A DNA stretch of 15,370 nt from SVFI01 sp045546735 (GTDB lineage Bacteria > Bacillota > Clostridia > Lachnospirales > Lachnospiraceae), in contig JAZQDJ010000064.1 of NCBI GenBank assembly GCA_045546735.1, positions 1 to 15,370 on the forward strand, given 5' to 3'. A program made the position numbers and the translations under genes. Numbering within the stretch: the first letter of the stretch is position 1; each line of letters begins with the position of its first letter. The notes below the pieces were generated by a model. The model worked only from the letters and a program-made list of their open reading frames with translations. It searched no databases and had not been told where the DNA came from. Positions 1-6,931 of this stretch are shown piece after piece.

Positions 1-2
1 AA

Positions 3-275
3 TTTGATATTATGTTTGGTGAAGGTATTTCCAGAGTGGGAGATATACTTGATTTGGCAGCAGAAAATGGAATTATTAACAAGAGCGGTGCTTGGTATGC
101 ATATGAAGGAAATAAAATCGGACAGGGTAGAGAGAATGCAAAGCAGTTCCTGAAAGATAATCCGGAAATCTGTACAACAGTAGAAGCGAAGGTCAGAGAG
201 TTGTTCGGACTGGAAGCTGACGTTGTTGCAGATGCGAAAGCAGATGCTCCGAAAACCGAAAAAGAGAAAAAATAA
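3..275 (+). CDS. recA: RecA recombinase, C-terminal end (partial)
   Basis: The reading frame is open from the left edge, so this is the 3' end of a gene that starts upstream. The visible 90 residues begin FDIMFGEGISRVGDILDLA and continue with SGAWYAYEGNKIGQGRENAK and QFLKDNPEI. These are the hallmark C-terminal core segments of RecA, the ATP-dependent strand-exchange protein that also triggers LexA self-cleavage in the SOS response. An acidic and lysine-rich tail follows (AKADAPKTEKEKK), as is usual for RecA. The ATPase Walker motifs lie outside the window. The gene is followed after 14 nt by recX, its classic partner, with no terminator between them, so the two are probably co-transcribed. 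Confidence 0.97.
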   Translation, partial: FDIMFGEGISRVGDILDLAAENGIINKSGAWYAYEGNKIGQGRENAKQFLKDNPEICTTVEAKVRELFGLEADVVADAKADAPKTEKEKK

Positions 276-289
276 CAGGTTTACATAAT

Positions 290-928
290 ATGCTTGTTAC
301 AAGAATTACACAACACAATAAAACAAAATATAAAATAGATATTGATTACGAATTCGCCTTTGTTTTGTACAAAGGCGAATTGCATAAATACCGGCTGAAA
401 GAGGGAGAAGAAGTACCGGAAAGTGTGTACCGGGAACTGACACAGGAGGTTCTTCCGAAGCGGGCAAAACTCCGGGCGATGAATCTGCTTACGAAGCGCC
501 CGTACACGGAACGGAAATTGCGCGATAAATTAGAAGAAGGTATGCATTCGCCGGAGTGTATTGATATGGCGATAGACTATGTAAAATCCTTCGGATATTT
601 GGATGACAGGGCATTTGCAACAGATTATATTGCGTATCATATGGAATCGCAAAGTCGCCGTGTGACAGAACAGAAGTTGTTACAAAAAGGTATTGATGCA
701 AAAGTAATCAAGGAATGCATGGATGAATTTGAGCAGCATTCATGTGAAGATATGGAAAAGGAACAAATCCGGCGTCTCTTTTTTAAGAAATACAGCGGGC
801 AAATTCCGCAGGATTGTGCAGAGAAAACAAAGATGATGAATTTCTTTCTAAGAAAAGGATACAGTGTGTCTTCTGTTAAGCGTGCACTGGCAGAAATTTC
901 TTTGGACGATTTATACAATAGTGATTGA
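290..928 (+). CDS. recX: RecX, regulator of RecA
   Basis: This 212-residue protein matches RecX, which binds RecA filaments and modulates their growth and activity. The first ~55 residues form the usual N-terminal extension (EFAFVLYKGELHKYRL). The helical RecX repeats follow: a first block with LLTKRPYTERKLRDKL (about 66-81), then YVKSFGYLDDRAFATDYI (about 97-114), and a last block ending FFLRKGYSVSSVKRAL (about 185-200). Length is within the family range. Identification rests on these motifs and on the position directly after recA. The ribosome site is poor (only AGG about 10 nt before the ATG), which suggests much lower output than RecA, as expected for a RecA inhibitor. A perfect inverted repeat lies in codons 21-31. 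Confidence 0.93.
   Translation: MLVTRITQHNKTKYKIDIDYEFAFVLYKGELHKYRLKEGEEVPESVYRELTQEVLPKRAKLRAMNLLTKRPYTERKLRDKLEEGMHSPECIDMAIDYVKSFGYLDDRAFATDYIAYHMESQSRRVTEQKLLQKGIDAKVIKECMDEFEQHSCEDMEKEQIRRLFFKKYSGQIPQDCAEKTKMMNFFLRKGYSVSSVKRALAEISLDDLYNSD
351..381 (+). repeat. Perfect 13-bp inverted repeat inside recX
   Basis: The left arm AATTCGCCTTTGT (351-363) and right arm ACAAAGGCGAATT (369-381) are exact reverse complements around a 5-nt loop, TTTGT. It lies 76 nt after the recA stop, within early recX codons. No T-run follows, so it is not a standard intrinsic terminator. It could stabilise the recA 3' end or slow ribosomes or polymerase on recX; the role is inference. Confidence 0.85.
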
Positions 929-944
929 AAAAACGGACTAATAC

Positions 945-973
945 TTGACATAACGTCCAAATCAGTTTAGAAT
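945..973 (+). promoter_or_regulatory. Sigma-A-type promoter for rny
   Basis: TTGACA (945-950, consensus -35), a 17-nt spacer, and TAGAAT (968-973, five of six matches to the -10). The predicted start is near 980, giving an 85-90 nt leader before rny. recX ends at 928 with no terminator visible, so some recA-recX read-through is possible. Confidence 0.8.
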
Positions 974-1049
974 TGTATTGTTGTAAATTAGATTTTAGGA
1001 TGTCTTCTACATACATTCTATAATATATTAGTACAATGAAAATTAAATA

Positions 1050-1062
1050 AGGAGGTGCTCCT
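1050..1062 (+). promoter_or_regulatory. rny ribosome site inside a small hairpin
   Basis: The Shine-Dalgarno AAGGAGG (1049-1055) is followed at once by its own complement: AGGAG (1050-1054), loop GTG, CTCCT (1058-1062). This 5-bp stem would hide most of the ribosome site. The spacing from AAGGAGG to the ATG at 1067 is 11 nt, slightly long. The site also decides the start, because a GTG at 1055 overlaps the Shine-Dalgarno and cannot be the start codon. Whether the hairpin controls translation is unknown. Confidence 0.5.
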
Positions 1063-1066
1063 GTAC

Positions 1067-2623
1067 ATGCCGGGCATTGTAATTACAATTGTCGCAGTAG
1101 TTGTTGCGCTTGTGATTGCTATTCCTGTATCTGCTGTAATCGCAACATCCAGATATAAAAAGAATGTTGAGAGTAAGTTAGGTAATGCAGATGCCAAAGC
1201 CAGAGAGATTATTGATGAGGCTTTGAAAACTGCAGAGGCAAAGAAACGTGAGGGCCTGCTCGAAGTAAAAGAAGAGTCTATTCGTGCGAAAAATGAATTG
1301 GACAAAGAAATCAAAGAACGTAGAGCAGAAGCACAGCGTTTTGAACGCAGAGTTCAGCAGAAAGAAGAGAACGTCGATAAGAAAGCCGACGCCATCGAGA
1401 AAAAGGAAGCAGCATTAATCGCGCGTGAGGAAGAACTTGCAAAGCAGAAGAAAGAAATTGCAAGTCTCAATGAGCAAAGAGTACAGGAACTTGAGCGAAT
1501 CTCAGGATTAACCTCTGAACAAGCAAAAGAATACTTGTTAAAGATTGTCGAAGATGAAGTGAAACATGAAACTGCTGTCATGATTAAAGAAATGGAGAGC
1601 AGGGCAAAAGAAGAAGCAGACAAGAAAGCGAAAGAATATGTAGTAACTGCCATTCAGAAATGTGCAGCTGACCATGTGTCAGAGACTACAGTTTCCGTTG
1701 TTCAGCTTCCTAGCGATGAAATGAAAGGTCGTATCATCGGACGTGAAGGACGTAATATCCGTACACTCGAGACAATGACAGGTGTGGATCTGATCATTGA
1801 CGATACACCGGAAGCGGTTGTTTTATCGGGCTTTGATCCGATTCGACGCGAAGTTGCCAGAATTGCTTTGGAGAAACTGATTGTAGATGGACGTATCCAT
1901 CCGGCCAGAATCGAAGAAATGGTTGAGAAGGCACAGCGTGAAGTAGAAGTAATGATTAAAGAAGAGGGTGAAAATGCAACACTTGAAGTAGGTGTTCATG
2001 GCATTCATCCGGAACTTGTAAGATTACTCGGTAAGATGAAATTCAGAACCAGTTATGGTCAGAATGCATTAAAGCATTCCATTGAAGTTGCACAGTTGTC
2101 AGGATTGCTTGCAGCAGAAATGGGACTTGATATCAGACTTGCAAAGAGAGCAGGTTTATTACATGATATCGGTAAAGCTGTTGACCAGGATAGAGAAGGT
2201 ACTCATATTCAGTTGGGTGCTGAACTCTGTAGAAAGTATAAAGAATCTGCAGTTGTTATCAACGCAGTAGAGTCTCATCATGGTGATGTAGAAGCTCAGT
2301 CATTGATCGCATGTATTGTACAGGCAGCTGATACAATTTCTGCGGCAAGACCTGGGGCACGTAGAGAGACTTTGGAAACTTATACAAGCAGATTAAAACA
2401 GCTTGAAGATATTACAAACAATTTCAAAGGTGTCGACAAATCTTTTGCTATTCAGGCAGGTAGAGAGGTTCGTGTAATGGTAGTTCCTGAGCAGATATCT
2501 GATACCGATATGGTATTGCTGGCTCGCAATATTTCAAAACAGATTGAAAAAGAGCTTGAGTATCCGGGACACATTAAAGTAAATGTTATCAGAGAATCAC
2601 GAGTAACAGATTACGCGAAATAA
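1067..2623 (+). CDS. rny: Ribonuclease Y
   Basis: This 518-residue membrane-anchored endoribonuclease starts bulk mRNA decay in Firmicutes by cutting single-stranded RNA. All domains are visible in order. An N-terminal transmembrane helix covers about residues 3-25 (IVITIVAVVVALVIAIPVSAV). A long charged coiled coil follows at about 30-190, rich in K and E (KREGLLEVKEESIRAKNELD). The KH RNA-binding domain is around 208-270, with GRIIGREGRN starting at residue 221. The HD metal-dependent catalytic domain has LLHDIGKAVD, with H366-D367. The C-terminal domain ends VNVIRESRVTDYAK. Length matches the usual ~520. It has its own promoter at 945-973 and a strong terminator after it, so it is probably monocistronic. 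The ATG at 1067 is chosen because it follows AAGGAGG and leaves the membrane helix at the N-terminus. Confidence 0.96.
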   Translation: MPGIVITIVAVVVALVIAIPVSAVIATSRYKKNVESKLGNADAKAREIIDEALKTAEAKKREGLLEVKEESIRAKNELDKEIKERRAEAQRFERRVQQKEENVDKKADAIEKKEAALIAREEELAKQKKEIASLNEQRVQELERISGLTSEQAKEYLLKIVEDEVKHETAVMIKEMESRAKEEADKKAKEYVVTAIQKCAADHVSETTVSVVQLPSDEMKGRIIGREGRNIRTLETMTGVDLIIDDTPEAVVLSGFDPIRREVARIALEKLIVDGRIHPARIEEMVEKAQREVEVMIKEEGENATLEVGVHGIHPELVRLLGKMKFRTSYGQNALKHSIEVAQLSGLLAAEMGLDIRLAKRAGLLHDIGKAVDQDREGTHIQLGAELCRKYKESAVVINAVESHHGDVEAQSLIACIVQAADTISAARPGARRETLETYTSRLKQLEDITNNFKGVDKSFAIQAGREVRVMVVPEQISDTDMVLLARNISKQIEKELEYPGHIKVNVIRESRVTDYAK

Positions 2624-2652
2624 AAATTAATACTTGTAAAACAAAAACGAAC

Positions 2653-2696
2653 AAGCCTTGAAAACTCAGTGTTTTCAAGGCTTATCTTATTTTTTT
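2653..2696 (+). terminator. Intrinsic terminator of rny
   Basis: A perfect 13-bp stem, AAGCCTTGAAAAC (2653-2665) with GTTTTCAAGGCTT (2671-2683), has loop TCAGT and is followed by a T-rich tail with seven Ts at 2690-2696. It starts 30 nt after the rny stop and separates rny from the accessory genes downstream. Confidence 0.9.
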
Positions 2697-2724
2697 GATT
2701 TTATTGTATTTACTATTTTATACT
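2695..2724 (+). promoter_or_regulatory. Likely promoter for the ATP-grasp/HAD pair
   Basis: TTGATT (2695-2700), an 18-nt spacer, then TATACT (2719-2724). The -35 element abuts the T-tail of the rny terminator. It would start transcription near 2731 and leave a leader of about 150 nt before the ATG at 2880. The region is AT-rich, so other -10-like hexamers are present. Confidence 0.45.
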
Positions 2725-2743
2725 ATATTATCCTATGTTATAG

Positions 2744-2844
2744 GGCGCAATTGGTGTAGAATTGGCGCAAATTTAAAAAGAATAGATCAAGTTCATATTT
2801 GAGGGGACAAAATTATACTATTAGTTTATATTCAAAAGGCGCAA
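2744..2844 (+). repeat. Three GGCGCAA motifs in the leader
   Basis: GGCGCAA occurs at 2744-2750, 2764-2770 and 2838-2844, in an otherwise very AT-rich spacer. The first two can pair: GCGCAATT (2745-2752) with AATTGGCGC (2760-2768), leaving one bulged G at 2764 and loop GGTGTAG. They could be protein-binding sites or parts of an RNA leader structure. The gene-free stretch 2697-2879 otherwise shows only the candidate promoter and the ribosome site at about 2867-2876. Confidence 0.45.
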
Positions 2845-2879
2845 GAATACTTAATATATGAGCAAAAGGAGGGAGGAAG

Positions 2880-3731
2880 ATGATAATCTTATTTCCGTCA
2901 AGTTTTTTTGACTACAGAAAAGTAGATGAGGATTTACAAAGCGAATATGAAGCAGTTGTTAATACGGGACTTTTTGAAACCAATTTCTTTGACTATAATG
3001 CTTGGTTTGATGAGGGACGATTAAAACTTGTCCACAGGCCGGAACAATTGGAAGATGCGGTATATCGCGGCTGGATGATGAAACCGGATAAATATAGAAA
3101 ATTTTATCAGGAACTTTTCAAACAAAATATTCGGCTTGTAACAACACCGGAGGAATATGAAAAGATGCATGTCTTTCCGAATGTATATGAGTGTTTCGGG
3201 GAAGATACGGCACAAATGGACATATTTCCGCTGCATGCGCCGATAGATGTCACTAAGCTGAAAAAGAAGTATGACCGTTTTATGGTGAAAGATTTTGTGA
3301 AGTCTGTCAAAGGAACGGAATTTCCGAAGTATTTTGATCAGACGGTGACACAGGATGAATTTGATAAATGGATGGAGACGTTTTACAAGTACAGGGGAAA
3401 TCTTTTGACGGGTGGAATTTGCATCAAAGAGTATCTGGAACTGAAAAAGTATGATGGACGGACGAATGAATCTAGGGTGTTTTATGTAAACCACGAGGTG
3501 GCGTCGGTTAGTCCGAATTCCGCACAGCCGTCTTTTGCAGATAAGGTTCCGCAGGAACTGATAGAAAAATATAAAAATTTAGACAGTGTATATTATACCG
3601 TTGACTATGCGCAGCTTTCCGACGGTTCGTGGAAAGTGTTGGAAGCGGGAGACGGAAGTGTTTCGGGACTGTCGGAATTTCAAGACGCCCAAAGTTATTT
3701 CAGGGCATTGTATTGTTGCCTAAATGCATAA
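2880..3731 (+). CDS. ATP-grasp domain protein, R2K clade
   Basis: This 283-residue protein looks like the R2K group of ATP-grasp enzymes, named for a conserved Arg and two Lys and typified distantly by eukaryotic CDC123. ATP-grasp enzymes form amide or similar bonds through an acyl-phosphate intermediate. Candidate signature residues are R63 (in YRGWM), K137 and K141 (VKDFVKS), K183 (CIKEYLEL), and the acidic C-terminal motif at E255-D258 (LEAGDGSVSG), which would bind metal and ATP. There is no signal peptide or membrane helix, so it is cytoplasmic. The start follows a strong GGAGGGAGG-type ribosome site. The stop lies 15 nt before the next gene, a HAD protein with its own AGGAG site, so the two form an operon. 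The clade was predicted to modify proteins or peptides. The substrate is unknown, and the family call comes from remembered motifs without a database search. Confidence 0.72.
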   Translation: MIILFPSSFFDYRKVDEDLQSEYEAVVNTGLFETNFFDYNAWFDEGRLKLVHRPEQLEDAVYRGWMMKPDKYRKFYQELFKQNIRLVTTPEEYEKMHVFPNVYECFGEDTAQMDIFPLHAPIDVTKLKKKYDRFMVKDFVKSVKGTEFPKYFDQTVTQDEFDKWMETFYKYRGNLLTGGICIKEYLELKKYDGRTNESRVFYVNHEVASVSPNSAQPSFADKVPQELIEKYKNLDSVYYTVDYAQLSDGSWKVLEAGDGSVSGLSEFQDAQSYFRALYCCLNA

Positions 3732-3746
3732 CAGAGGAGTAAAAGG

Positions 3747-4184
3747 ATGTATATCTTTTTTGATATTGACGGAGTACTGAATACAAGTTCACAATGGCAA
3801 AAGTTGTTTTCGTTGAATGAAGAATGTATAAAAAACTTTTGCGAGATGGTAAAGCAGACGGGAGGAGAGCCGGTCATGGTTTCTTCCTGGCGGACGGGTT
3901 TTATCGCAACGCGTCATGAGGACAACGAAGAGCCTGTCAGACGATTGGAAACCTTGTTTGCACAATATGGTGTGGAGATAAAAGATAAGACACCGAAACT
4001 CATCGGTCGTCCGCGCGAAAAAGAAATTGAAAGATTTCTGTATTATCATCCGGCAAAAGAGTATGTGATTATCGACGATGACAGGGCAGAATACATTCAA
4101 GTTACGGAGCATAACTATTTTGTGGATGCAAAATGCGGCTTTTCGAAAGCAGACATTGCAGGGGTAAAAAAGCGTGTGCTATAA
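3747..4184 (+). CDS. Small HAD-superfamily hydrolase (Swiss-army-knife RNA-repair type)
   Basis: This 145-residue protein has the catalytic framework of a HAD phosphatase. Motif I is IFFDIDGVLN, with D6 and D8 as nucleophile and acid/base. A motif II serine lies in MVSSWR (S46/S47). The terminal acidic motif is VIIDDDR (D110-D112). The DIDGVLN plus SSWR pairing resembles the HAD domain found in Swiss-army-knife RNA-repair proteins, where it is proposed to process RNA end phosphates. That family also occurs as stand-alone proteins. No cap domain is evident, and the fold is compact, so a macromolecular or bulky substrate is plausible. It is downstream of, and probably co-transcribed with, the ATP-grasp gene. 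Its stop overlaps the -10 of the next promoter. The HAD fold is well supported; the subfamily and substrate are inference. Confidence 0.78.
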   Translation: MYIFFDIDGVLNTSSQWQKLFSLNEECIKNFCEMVKQTGGEPVMVSSWRTGFIATRHEDNEEPVRRLETLFAQYGVEIKDKTPKLIGRPREKEIERFLYYHPAKEYVIIDDDRAEYIQVTEHNYFVDAKCGFSKADIAGVKKRVL

Positions 4185-4185
4185 T
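4156..4185 (+). promoter_or_regulatory. Extended -10 promoter for the helicase gene
   Basis: TTGCAG (4156-4161), an 18-nt spacer, and a perfect TATAAT (4180-4185) preceded by TG at 4177-4178 (TGCTATAAT). It lies inside the last codons of the HAD gene. The predicted start is near 4192, which would exclude the ATG at 4184 as start codon and supports 4214. Confidence 0.65.
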
Positions 4186-4213
4186 GAAATATAGCAATTT
4201 GAGGGAGAGGCAT

Positions 4214-6370
4214 ATGGACATTTTACAAAGCCTGAATGACGAACAAATGGAAGCTGTCACGACAACAGAAGGATATGTGAGAGTCATCGCCGGAGCCGGA
4301 AGCGGAAAGACGAAGGCGCTTACGCACAGATACGCTTATCTTGTCCGGGAACTCGGGATTTCGCCGTCGGATATTCTCTGTGTGACTTTTACGAATAAAG
4401 CGGCAAATGAAATGAAAAAGAGAATCCGCAAGATGATTGGCGACAGCGACACGGGATTTGTGTGCACGTTCCACGGATTTTGTGTGCAGCTTTTGCGGGA
4501 AGATATTCATGTCATCCATTATCCGGAAAAGTTTATGGTTATGGATGAGGATGACGCAGAGACTATTTTGAAAAAAGTGTATGAGGACAGTAAAATTTCA
4601 TCCAAAACATACACATTTGATATGGCAAGAGACTTGATTTGCGCAAGAAAAGTAAACGATACACTGGAAAGGAAGTACCGGTATATCCGTCAAATGGCGG
4701 AACTTTCCAATGAAGGGCTGAAGCAGTTGTATGACACTGCAAAAGACATAAAGGATAAGATTTACTTTGGTTACTTATATGAGCAGAAAAAGTGCTATGC
4801 CCTTGATTATGATGATTTGATTACGGTTGCTTTGTATATATTGCGTACAGATGATGAAAAACGCAAAAAGTGGCAGGAAAAGATGATGTATGTCATGGTC
4901 GATGAGTTTCAGGATGTGAGCAGACTAAATTATGATTTGGCTGAGATTTTAAGCGGTTATCATAAGAATTTGTTTATCGTAGGTGATCCGGACCAAACGA
5001 TTTATTCCTGGCGTGGAGCAAATGTAGAATACATACTTGGATTTGACAAGCAGTTTCCGGATGTTAAGACGATTTTTTTGAATAAAAACTATCGTTCTTC
5101 ACCGGAGATTTTGAATGCGTCGAATTCCTTGATTGAAAAGAATAAAAACAGAATTGAAAAGCAGCTTGTTGCCACATGCGAGAAAAATGTTCCGGCAATC
5201 TTTTTCCATGCAAAGACGACAAAACTTGAAGCAGACTGGATTGCAGCGCAGATTGAACAGTTAGTGGAAAAGGGGAAAACCTACAGTGATGTGGCGGTCC
5301 TTTACCGGTCGCATTTTGTGTCGCGCAGTGTGGAAGAAGCATTTTTAAATAGGAAAATACCATATATACTTTACAGCGGAGTTGAGTTTTACAGAAGAAA
5401 AGAGATTAAGGACATTCTGGCGTATTTGCGGATGTTGATTCACGCGGATGACTTGTCGTTCCAAAGAGTGGTCAATGAACCGCGCCGCAACATCGGAAAG
5501 AAACGCATGGAGTTTTTGAAAGAATATGCCAAGGCAAATGATGTGTCATTGTATAAAGCGTTGACGGATCATTTAGAAGATGACATGTTCGGCAATACGA
5601 AGGCTGCGGAGTTTGTTGCCCTGGTAGAAACGTACCGGAATAAATATGAAGCGATGAGTGTGTCGGATTTGATGGCGGAAGTACTTGACAGGAGCGGATA
5701 TGAGGCGATGCTCCGGGAACAGGGAGAGCAGGAGCGGCTTGACAATCTGTCTGAACTGAAACAATCTATTTATGAGTATGAGAAAACGGCCGGTGAGGAA
5801 TGCAGTCTCAGTGATTATTTGCAGAGCATAGCATTGTTTACCAATTCCGACCGGGATGAAAAAAGAGCAGCAGTAAAGATGATGACGATTCATACGGCCA
5901 AGGGCCTTGAGTTCCCGTATGTGTTTGTCTGCGGTCTTAACGAAGGCGTTTTCCCGAGTAAGCATGTGGAGACTAAGGAGCAGCTTGAAGAAGAACGCCG
6001 TATGGCCTATGTGGCATATACAAGGGCGGAGCGAGCACTTTTCTTGAGCGATGCGGAAGGCGTCAATTTTGACGGTGGGTTCCGTTTTCCTTCCCGTTTC
6101 ATATTTAATACGGACAAAGCGTTTTTAGATTATGCAGTAGAACTTGAAGAGCGGCTGAAAGAAGACAGTGTCAGATATATCGAAGAAAATGAGACTCGCA
6201 TAGGTGTCCGTCAGATTGGATTTAATGTGGGTGATAAAGTAAATCACAAAGTATTCGGCCCGGGAGAAATCGTCGAAGTCCGGCAGGAGCAGGCGGTTCT
6301 AGTTATAAAGTTTCAAAAATTTGAGACGGTCAGAAATTTAAGTTTCGACGCACCGATCACCAAAGAATAG
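4214..6370 (+). CDS. UvrD/PcrA-like superfamily 1A DNA helicase
   Basis: This 718-residue protein carries the full set of SF1A 3'-5' helicase motifs. They are the Q motif (LNDEQMEAV), Walker A (AGAGSGKT, K32), motif Ib region TFHGFC, Walker B (VDEFQDVS, D230-E231), motif III (GDPDQTIYSWRGA, from 257), motif IV region NKNYRSSPEIL, motif V (HTAKGLEFPYV, from 560) and motif VI (VAYTRAER, R604). The last ~45 residues (VGDKVNHKVFGPGEIVEV) form the PcrA-type C-terminal Tudor-like domain. Length fits PcrA (~720-740). The ATG at 4214 is chosen for its GAGGGAGAGG site and for starting right at the Q motif. Motif II ends DVS rather than the common DTN, and the N-terminus (VTTTEGYVRVIAGAGSGKT) differs from the typical housekeeping PcrA I recall. 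It may therefore be a paralogue, and I give no symbol. It likely acts in repair or clearing of protein-DNA blocks. Confidence 0.9.
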   Translation: MDILQSLNDEQMEAVTTTEGYVRVIAGAGSGKTKALTHRYAYLVRELGISPSDILCVTFTNKAANEMKKRIRKMIGDSDTGFVCTFHGFCVQLLREDIHVIHYPEKFMVMDEDDAETILKKVYEDSKISSKTYTFDMARDLICARKVNDTLERKYRYIRQMAELSNEGLKQLYDTAKDIKDKIYFGYLYEQKKCYALDYDDLITVALYILRTDDEKRKKWQEKMMYVMVDEFQDVSRLNYDLAEILSGYHKNLFIVGDPDQTIYSWRGANVEYILGFDKQFPDVKTIFLNKNYRSSPEILNASNSLIEKNKNRIEKQLVATCEKNVPAIFFHAKTTKLEADWIAAQIEQLVEKGKTYSDVAVLYRSHFVSRSVEEAFLNRKIPYILYSGVEFYRRKEIKDILAYLRMLIHADDLSFQRVVNEPRRNIGKKRMEFLKEYAKANDVSLYKALTDHLEDDMFGNTKAAEFVALVETYRNKYEAMSVSDLMAEVLDRSGYEAMLREQGEQERLDNLSELKQSIYEYEKTAGEECSLSDYLQSIALFTNSDRDEKRAAVKMMTIHTAKGLEFPYVFVCGLNEGVFPSKHVETKEQLEEERRMAYVAYTRAERALFLSDAEGVNFDGGFRFPSRFIFNTDKAFLDYAVELEERLKEDSVRYIEENETRIGVRQIGFNVGDKVNHKVFGPGEIVEVRQEQAVLVIKFQKFETVRNLSFDAPITKE

Positions 6371-6383
6371 GGAGGATGATCCA

Positions 6384-6842
6384 ATGAACAACAGCCACTA
6401 TAAACAGTTACTTTTACTGGCGCAGGAGATTGCGACAAAAGCGCATGAGGGGCAGGTAGATAAGGCGGGAGTGCCTTATATTCATCATCCGAAAACCGTA
6501 GCATCCTTCTGTAGCAGTATACAAGGGAAGATTGTCGGATGGCTTCACGATGTTGTGGAAGATACGGATGTGACGATGGATGACTTGCGCGCGCAAGGGT
6601 TTGATGAGGAACTGTTAGAAGCGCTTGACTGTGTAACAAAGCCGGAAACCGGATATGATGAGAGAGTCTATTATGAGCGCATTAAGGCAAATCCGCTTGC
6701 AAAAGAAGTGAAACTTGCAGACCTGAAACACAATTCCGATATGTCAAGAATTCCGGAAGGTCTTTCTAAGGAGCAACATGCAAAATGGATCAGACGGAAA
6801 GAAAAATATTTGGAGCATATTGCGTATCTTAAGGCTGAATAA
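6384..6842 (+). CDS. HD-domain phosphohydrolase, MESH1/SpoT-hydrolase-like
   Basis: This 152-residue stand-alone HD hydrolase resembles the hydrolase half of RelA/SpoT and the small MESH1-type enzymes. It shows AHEGQVDKAGVPYIHHP (H21, H34/H35), GWLHDVVEDTD (metal pair H55-D56, then E59-D60) and KLADLKHNSD (D113, N117), in the order seen in (p)ppGpp 3'-pyrophosphohydrolases. There is no synthetase, TGS or ACT domain, so it could only hydrolyse. Family knowledge makes (p)ppGpp or a related nucleotide, such as NADPH for MESH1, the leading substrate guesses; none is shown here. It starts 13 nt after the helicase stop with a GGGAGG site, so it is probably co-transcribed. The next promoter follows 29 nt after its stop, with no clear terminator between. 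Confidence 0.83.
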   Translation: MNNSHYKQLLLLAQEIATKAHEGQVDKAGVPYIHHPKTVASFCSSIQGKIVGWLHDVVEDTDVTMDDLRAQGFDEELLEALDCVTKPETGYDERVYYERIKANPLAKEVKLADLKHNSDMSRIPEGLSKEQHAKWIRRKEKYLEHIAYLKAE

Positions 6843-6870
6843 TTAAGGGACGGTAAAAAATAAGAAATGA

Positions 6871-6900
6871 TTGTTCTTTTCCGGAGGAGTATGCTATAAT
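6871..6900 (+). promoter_or_regulatory. Extended -10 promoter for the small two-gene unit
   Basis: TTGTTC (6871-6876), an 18-nt spacer, and a perfect TATAAT (6895-6900) preceded by TG (TGCTATAAT, 6892-6900). The nine-base core is identical to that of the helicase promoter, with the same spacing. The start is predicted near 6907, giving a leader of about 25 nt. Confidence 0.7.
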
Positions 6901-6931
6901 TAATAAAAGATAAGAGATGGGAGGCGATCCT

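Noticed and set aside
1055..1066. Upstream GTG start for rny
   Set aside because: It overlaps the Shine-Dalgarno itself and adds only LLY before the ATG at 1067, which leaves the membrane helix intact.
2744..2844. A short CRISPR-like array
   Set aside because: Only three 7-base motifs with irregular spacing, no longer repeats and no cas genes.
4133..4213. Upstream starts for the helicase (4133 and ATG 4184)
   Set aside because: The region overlaps the HAD gene and the TATAAT box; the ATG at 4214 has a good ribosome site and starts at the Q motif.
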